DNA of 64,000 bases from JAUIAI01 sp049680625 (GTDB taxonomy: Bacteria > Pseudomonadota > Gammaproteobacteria > Burkholderiales > Burkholderiaceae_E). The notes below the pieces were generated by a model. The model saw nothing but the letters and a program-made list of their open reading frames with translations. It had not been told where the DNA came from and searched no databases. How positions within the stretch are numbered: position 1 is the stretch's first letter; the number at the start of each line of letters is the position of its first letter. The position numbers and the translations under genes were made by a program. Shown here piece by piece: positions 60,101 through 64,000 of this stretch. Where the stretch lies: positions 1 through 64,000 of the forward strand of contig JBAUID010000028.1 in the NCBI GenBank assembly GCA_049680625.1, written 5' to 3'.

Positions 60101-60424
60101 ATGCTCATCACCCGAACGGTTCAAAACGACCTCACCATTCTTCATGTGTGCCTGCAGCGCCTGGACGGCTCGAATGCCAACTCAGTACGGCTGGCAGCAG
60201 CCGATTACGTGGCCGAGGCGCCAGGCCGCGTTGTCCTGGATTTATCTGATGTGAACTTTGTCGATTCAAGCGGACTTGGCTCACTGGTTGCCCTGCATAA
60301 AACCATGCGTGACGGCCGAAAACTTGAAATTGCCGGCGCCGCCAACAGCGTACTGTCTTTGTTCAAACTCACCCGGATGGATCGCGTATTTGTCATGCAT
60401 CCAAGTATTGAACAAGTCAACTGA
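60101..60424 (+). CDS. STAS-domain anti-sigma factor antagonist (RsbV/SpoIIAA-like)
   Basis: Single STAS domain of 107 residues. The phosphorylatable Ser motif is FVDSSGLGSLVALHK (about residues 54-68), with the preceding strand VVLDLSDV. In partner-switching systems the unphosphorylated form binds the RsbW-type kinase and frees a sigma factor or other target. The kinase-type protein is encoded 35 nt downstream. A 16-bp tandem duplication spans the stop codon and intergenic region. Confidence 0.88.
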   Translation: MLITRTVQNDLTILHVCLQRLDGSNANSVRLAAADYVAEAPGRVVLDLSDVNFVDSSGLGSLVALHKTMRDGRKLEIAGAANSVLSLFKLTRMDRVFVMHPSIEQVN

Positions 60425-60441
60425 TGAACAGGTCAACTGAT
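60410..60441. repeat. Tandem 16-bp duplication across the STAS gene stop
   Basis: GAACAAGTCAACTGAT is repeated immediately as GAACAGGTCAACTGAT, one mismatch. The first copy contains the codons for EQVN and the stop; the second is in the leader of the ATPase gene. It looks like a local slippage duplication. Confidence 0.75.
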
Positions 60442-60459
60442 TAAACGCGGGCCAATCGA

Positions 60460-60972
60460 ATGCAACCAAGCACACTGCACCCTGTGCCCACTGACGCAGA
60501 CGCAGACTCAGACCCAGACTCAGACGCACCGCGCCAGTTAGTATTAGTGGAAACGGTGCCGGCTGAGATGGTTGCCGTCTGCGAGTTGTCTGCGCGGGTT
60601 ACCGCGGCGGTTCGCTGTTATATCAGCCAGGACCAGGCTGACATGCTCGACCTGGGGCTGACTGAAGCGGTTACTAACATTGTTCGCCACGGCTACAATG
60701 GTCAGGACGGAAACATCACCATTGACGTGGGGCTGGACAATCAGCGACTGTTTATCGAGGTTATCGACCAGGGGTCGCGAATTCCTGAAGAGGTATTAGC
60801 CCGTGACCCGGACGCCGCTTTCGACTTTGACCCGGACGACCTGGAGTCTATCCCCGAAGGCGGTATGGGTATCGGACTGATAAAAAAAACTTTCGACGCG
60901 ATGCGCTACGTCGTTGCCGACGGGGTCAACACGATGCACCTGGAGGTCATACTGCCCAATTCGGGAAGCTGA
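60460..60972 (+). CDS. RsbW-like serine-protein kinase/anti-sigma ATPase
   Basis: GHKL-fold protein of 170 residues. The N-terminal 25 residues are acidic with a DADSDPDSD run. The ATP-binding core has GLTEAVTNIVRHGYNG (N box, about residues 67-82), IEVIDQGSRIP (G1) and GGMGIGLIKKTFDAM (G2, about 141-155). It would bind or phosphorylate the STAS antagonist encoded just upstream. No SpoIIE-type phosphatase and no sigma factor lie within the window, so the target is unknown. Confidence 0.88.
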   Translation: MQPSTLHPVPTDADADSDPDSDAPRQLVLVETVPAEMVAVCELSARVTAAVRCYISQDQADMLDLGLTEAVTNIVRHGYNGQDGNITIDVGLDNQRLFIEVIDQGSRIPEEVLARDPDAAFDFDPDDLESIPEGGMGIGLIKKTFDAMRYVVADGVNTMHLEVILPNSGS

Positions 60973-61006
60973 ATCAATCGGGCCGCTGAAACCGAACGCA
61001 CTCGGC

Positions 61007-62197
61007 TTAGTCTGCGCCCGCTGTTTGCGCCAGCCAGGCCGCAGCGCTACTAAGCGCACCCTCACCATACGGCACTTTTTGAACGCATAAGGCCGCTTCG
61101 ATCCCGCCCAGGGCACCAAGAATCATGGCCGGGTTTAAGTCACCGAGGTGACCGATCCGAAAAACCCGACCAATCAGCGGACCGTTGCCACCTGCCATAG
61201 CCACCTGGAATTTCTCGCGGGCAACCCGGCGAATAGCTTCCGGATCGAAGCCCCCGGTGACTTCAACCGTTGTCACAGAAACTGACCGGCAGGCCGGCTC
61301 GCGGGCGAAGAAATTTATTGAGCCGGCCGTGCTCCATGCCTGAACAGCGTGATGCACTGCGCCGGCCAGACGGGCGTGACGGGCTGTGATGTTGTCCAGC
61401 CCTTCCCGTTCAATCAACCGAAGCGATGCTTGCAAGCCAAACAGCAAGTGTTCCGGCGGCGTGCCGCAAAACTTCATATAACTGAGCGGATGCTGGCGAC
61501 GATCCCAGTTCCAGTAAAACCGTAGGGCTGGGTTGGCGGTAATCTTTTTCTGAGCGGTTTCGTCAGCCGCCACAAAGGCCAGACCGGGCGGCAACATCAA
61601 CCCCTTTTGGGACCCACCAATGGCCATATTGACCCCGAGGCCGTCCATATCAAAAGGTGCTGCCGCCAGAGACGCGACAACGTCGACCACTAGCAATGCC
61701 CGGTGGCCCACCGCGTCGATGGCCGCACGAACCGCCGCAATGTCGCTGGTGACACTACCGGCTGTATCGGTATGCACGGCAAACACCGCGCCTATTTTTT
61801 GTTCCGTGTCAGCCCGCAGCGCCTCTTCAACCTGATTGGCATCAATCGGATAACCCTCGCGCCAGGGAATACGCACCACCGGGCGACCCAGGGCCTCGGT
61901 CTGCATCGCCCAGTTCTCTGAGAAATGGCCGGTACCCGGCACCAGCGCCGATTCGCCAACCTCAAGCGCGTTTTCAATGACAGCCTCCCAGCCACCATGG
62001 CCGTTGGAGGTAAACATCGTTACCACCCCGCTGGTTTTGAATACACGCTGCAAACCCGCCATACAATCGTCGAGCACCATATCAAGCCGGTCGTCCGCCA
62101 GGTCCATAGGCTGACGATGCATCGCATCCAGAACCTCGTCCGGAATGTGGGTTGGGCCGGGAGAATGCAAAAAGCGGTGACCGGGAATTCGACTCAT
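61007..62197 (-). CDS. Class V aminotransferase (alanine/serine-glyoxylate type)
   Basis: PLP aminotransferase of 396 residues. The N-terminal HSPGPTHIPDEVLDAM, TSNGHGGWEAVIENAL, the pyridine-N Asp in VVDVVASLAAAPFDMD and the Schiff-base Lys in AIGGSQKGLMLPPG (about residues 186-199) are visible. The pattern fits serine-glyoxylate or alanine-glyoxylate aminotransferases and close 2-aminoethylphosphonate relatives. I choose ATG 62197 because MSRIPGHRFLHSPGP is the conserved start; the ATG at 62278 would add 27 non-conserved residues. It ends 34 nt from the convergent ATPase gene. A strong ribosome-binding site is not seen. Confidence 0.88.
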   Translation of the reverse strand: MSRIPGHRFLHSPGPTHIPDEVLDAMHRQPMDLADDRLDMVLDDCMAGLQRVFKTSGVVTMFTSNGHGGWEAVIENALEVGESALVPGTGHFSENWAMQTEALGRPVVRIPWREGYPIDANQVEEALRADTEQKIGAVFAVHTDTAGSVTSDIAAVRAAIDAVGHRALLVVDVVASLAAAPFDMDGLGVNMAIGGSQKGLMLPPGLAFVAADETAQKKITANPALRFYWNWDRRQHPLSYMKFCGTPPEHLLFGLQASLRLIEREGLDNITARHARLAGAVHHAVQAWSTAGSINFFAREPACRSVSVTTVEVTGGFDPEAIRRVAREKFQVAMAGGNGPLIGRVFRIGHLGDLNPAMILGALGGIEAALCVQKVPYGEGALSSAAAWLAQTAGAD

Positions 62198-62448
62198 GGC
62201 AGGCGCACTAAAGGAGTAAATGGGAAGTAACCGGGGCAAGTAACCGGGGGAGGCAAACCAGGGAAAGCAGACTGACAAGCTGCCAATATATTAAGCTACC
62301 CGAGACGGGCTCCGACCCAAAATACAACCCCCGGGCACCTCGAGCTGCGCAACCGATGGCCCACTGCAACAACCCTGAACAATAACCCCCATCCCGAGCC
62401 GCTTAACCGCTGCTACAATGGCGGCCTGAGCATTCAATTGGGATGCCC

Positions 62449-62541
62449 GGAGACGTGGCCGAGTGGTCGAAGGCACTCCCCTGCTAAGGGAGCATCCGGT
62501 CAAAAGCTGGATCGAGGGTTCGAATCCCTCCGTCTCCGCCA
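62449..62541 (+). tRNA. tRNA-Ser (anticodon GCU)
   Basis: Class II tRNA of 93 bases with encoded CCA. The acceptor arms are GGAGACG and CGTCTCC, the D-loop is GCCGAGTGGTCGAAGGC, and the anticodon stem-loop CTCCC-CTGCTAA-GGGAG carries GCT. A long variable arm and the T-arm GAGGG-TTCGAAT-CCCTC follow. The anticodon GCU reads AGC/AGU serine codons. Confidence 0.97.
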
Positions 62542-62543
62542 AG

Positions 62544-62569
62544 TAAAAGCCCGCACCAGCGGGCTTTTA
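62544..62569 (+). terminator. Terminator after tRNA-Ser
   Basis: TAAAAGCCCGC-ACCA-GCGGGCTTTTA is a perfect 11-bp stem with a 4-nt loop ending in a T-run, two bases after the tRNA CCA end. It is a typical Rho-independent terminator. Confidence 0.93.
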
Positions 62570-63022
62570 TATTGGCGCAGACGGTTGCCGAGCACTGCTC
62601 GGCTCAGGGAGTCGGAGCGGGAACCCTCGACGTATTCGACGAGCCGCGGAGACGGGAGCCGCCTGCCTGCGGCGACCATCGAGAGGGGTCGCTTGCAAGC
62701 GACCCCGGAGTTGCGGGCTGAAAATCGACAACAATCAGCAACCCGACCAACCGCTAGCTCCAGTAGTATGCCCACGGCTCGAATACGCAACCGAATCCCG
62801 CGCTAACCGAAAAAATGACACGGTGACGGGAGCAAGCACTGCGCGCGTTCGGGATTCGAAAAGCGGCGCCTGCCAGCGCCGGTTCGGGAGAATCCCACCA
62901 AATCCGCACCGAAGTGACGCGCCAGCGAGCTGATTTAGCGGATTTCAATTTTCTCAGCCGGTTTCGGCACAACCCCGGGCAACAACCGCCCTTCGTTTCA
63001 ACGCCAGCCCCAAATCCGAGTA
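62570..63022. other. Palindrome-rich non-coding stretch after tRNA-Ser
   Basis: About 450 bases with no convincing ORF. It holds several short inverted repeats: GCCGAGCA-C-TGCTCGGC (around 62588-62604), GCCGC-CTGCCT-GCGGC (62658-62673), a perfect 22-base palindrome made of GGGGTCGCTTG and its complement (62685-62706), and GGCGC-CTGCCA-GCGCC (around 62864-62879). The phrase GACGGGAGC occurs twice. It may be an RNA structure, a decayed mobile element at a tRNA site, or simple repetitive spacer. Confidence 0.5.
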
Positions 63023-64000
63023 TCAACCCAACACAATCAAGCTATCCCCCGCCCTGACCCCCTGCCCCTGCGGCAGCACAAACACCGGATTGATCTCGGC
63101 CTCTATCAACCGTGTGCCAAGCGTCTCTACCATGCTGGCAAAAGCCAAGATCGTGTCGATCAATGCGTCAACATCCGCCTTGGGTCTACCCCGGAACCCC
63201 CTGAGCAGCACGCTGGATTTAACCTCATTGATCATCGAAAGCGCGCTGTCCCGGTTCAGTGGCAACAAACGAATCGCCACATCTTTATAGATCTCAGTTG
63301 TCACCCCACCTGCCCCCAGCAACACATAGGCGCCGAGCTGGGGGTCACGGTTAAAACCGAGAATCATCTCAACCCCGCCGCGGATCATTTCCTGTACCAA
63401 AAAACCGTCAACCCTGGCTGAGCTTGCAGCACGCACGCGCGCCAACATGTCGGTGCAGGTCTGGCCGACATCCGCTGGTGAAACATTGAGCGCCACCCCG
63501 CCCAATTCAGATTTGTGCAAAATCTCGCTGGAAAGAATTTTAATGACGACCGGGCCATCGAAAGCCTTAGCTGCTTTTGCTGCCCCTGCCGATGTCATCG
63601 CGGTCACCTCGCGGGTAACTGGCACGCCAAAGCGCGAAAAAAGTGCTTTAGCATCGGCTTCATTCAGTGAACCCGCGGCAATGCCAGCGCAATCCACATC
63701 TTCGCGGCGCAATGAATGTGCCGCAACAATTGGGCCGCGGGGCACCAGGCCACTGAGCGCCGCAGCACAGCTTTCCGGCGCCGAGAAGGCGGGGATGCCG
63801 TTGACATTCAAATGTTTGACGATGTTGGGTGCGTCTGGGCTGACATAACACAGGAACGGTTTGTCGGTCTGCGCAAGCGAAGCGAGCACCGGGCGCGCCA
63901 CCAGGTCGGGCTGGGCAATTGATGACGAACCCACGACGACCACTATGGAATCGTAAGACGGGCTTTCGATAAGAATTTTGAGAATCGCACGAAACAAGTC
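63023..64000 (-). CDS. ADP-forming acyl-CoA synthetase, C-terminal part (N-terminus outside window)
   Basis: C-terminal 325 residues of an NDP-forming acyl-CoA (acetate-CoA ligase type) synthetase; the CoA-binding and first succinyl-CoA-ligase-like domains lie beyond the right edge. The ATP-grasp domain is complete: LNEADAKALFSRFGVPV, VVIKILSSEILHKSELGGVAL (about residues 146-166 of the visible part) and GFNRDPQLGAYVLLGAGGV, which hold the ATP- and metal-binding residues. EAEINPVFVL lies near the end. The enzyme would interconvert acyl-CoA plus ADP with acid plus ATP. The frame is open to base 64000, so the ATG at 63997 is not a start. Confidence 0.92.
   Translation of the reverse strand, partial: DLFRAILKILIESPSYDSIVVVVGSSSIAQPDLVARPVLASLAQTDKPFLCYVSPDAPNIVKHLNVNGIPAFSAPESCAAALSGLVPRGPIVAAHSLRREDVDCAGIAAGSLNEADAKALFSRFGVPVTREVTAMTSAGAAKAAKAFDGPVVIKILSSEILHKSELGGVALNVSPADVGQTCTDMLARVRAASSARVDGFLVQEMIRGGVEMILGFNRDPQLGAYVLLGAGGVTTEIYKDVAIRLLPLNRDSALSMINEVKSSVLLRGFRGRPKADVDALIDTILAFASMVETLGTRLIEAEINPVFVLPQGQGVRAGDSLIVLG

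Noticed and set aside
62291..62790. Minus-strand frames reading AETEGFEPS and RRRDSNPRSSF across the tRNA
   Set aside because: These are the well-known false peptides produced by reading antisense through a serine tRNA; no gene is present.
1..64000. CRISPR arrays, insertion sequences, integrases or prophage genes
   Set aside because: No regularly spaced repeats, transposase motifs or phage-like proteins were found on reading both strands.

Overview
The window reads as chromosome of a heterotrophic, probably aquatic proteobacterium, most likely a gammaproteobacterium. The evidence is a YaeQ protein, GltIJKL-type ABC genes, a short-Q-loop cytochrome bd (CIO) operon, two TRAP dicarboxylate-type transporters and Shine-Dalgarno-led, tightly overlapping operons. 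Base composition looks even and moderately GC-rich throughout. No insertion sequence, prophage, CRISPR array or rRNA was seen. One tRNA (Ser, GCU) lies near the right end. Both window ends cut a gene: an MBL-fold hydrolase on the left and an ADP-forming acyl-CoA synthetase on the right.

Left third (1-26,600). A minus-strand operon (6562 to 831) carries maleylacetate reductase, a three-subunit molybdenum hydroxylase and a crotonase-fold protein, and looks like an aromatic or heteroaromatic catabolic unit. Next come a secreted alpha-carbonic-anhydrase-like protein missing one zinc ligand, two paralogous membrane GGDEF proteins flanking a class-III aminotransferase and a beta-hydroxyacid-dehydrogenase-like enzyme, an FAD monooxygenase with a VOC protein, and a TetR/DUF1772 divergent pair with two perfect palindromic operators. 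A long minus-strand run (23485 to 16555) holds a TRAP binding protein, a polysaccharide-deacetylase-family protein, a glutamate/aspartate-type ABC importer, a crotonase and a Gfo/Idh/MocA oxidoreductase. The TRAP permease genes are divergent from their binding-protein gene.

Middle (26,600-48,400). A LysR-controlled cassette encodes a luciferase-like monooxygenase, a lactonase-like alpha/beta hydrolase and a flavin reductase, followed by a ClsC-like phospholipase D. This order suggests a type II Baeyer-Villiger oxidation plus ring opening. Then come an OsmC-like/GST pair, a second molybdenum hydroxylase operon, and the cytochrome bd operon with a 40-codon DUF2474 gene. Next are an agmatinase-family ureohydrolase, an SDR and a second TRAP system (binding protein, a 40-residue membrane protein, and a divergent fused DctQM permease). 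Two stereochemically different 2-hydroxyacid dehydrogenases, an MFS carrier and a TauE/SafE exporter complete this part.

Right third (48,400-64,000). A large metallophosphoesterase with an unrecognised C-terminal half, a MATE pump, YaeQ and a PLP decarboxylase/lyase lead into a signalling neighbourhood. It contains a Rab/Ras-like GTPase with an altered DxxG(Q) motif, a response regulator, a GAF-PAS-PAS histidine kinase, a second response regulator, a STAS antagonist and an RsbW-like ATPase. A D-aminoacylase-family hydrolase is embedded in it. A class-V aminotransferase, tRNA-Ser with its terminator, a palindrome-rich non-coding stretch and the truncated acyl-CoA synthetase end the window.

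All functions are read from motifs by eye; no database search was run.
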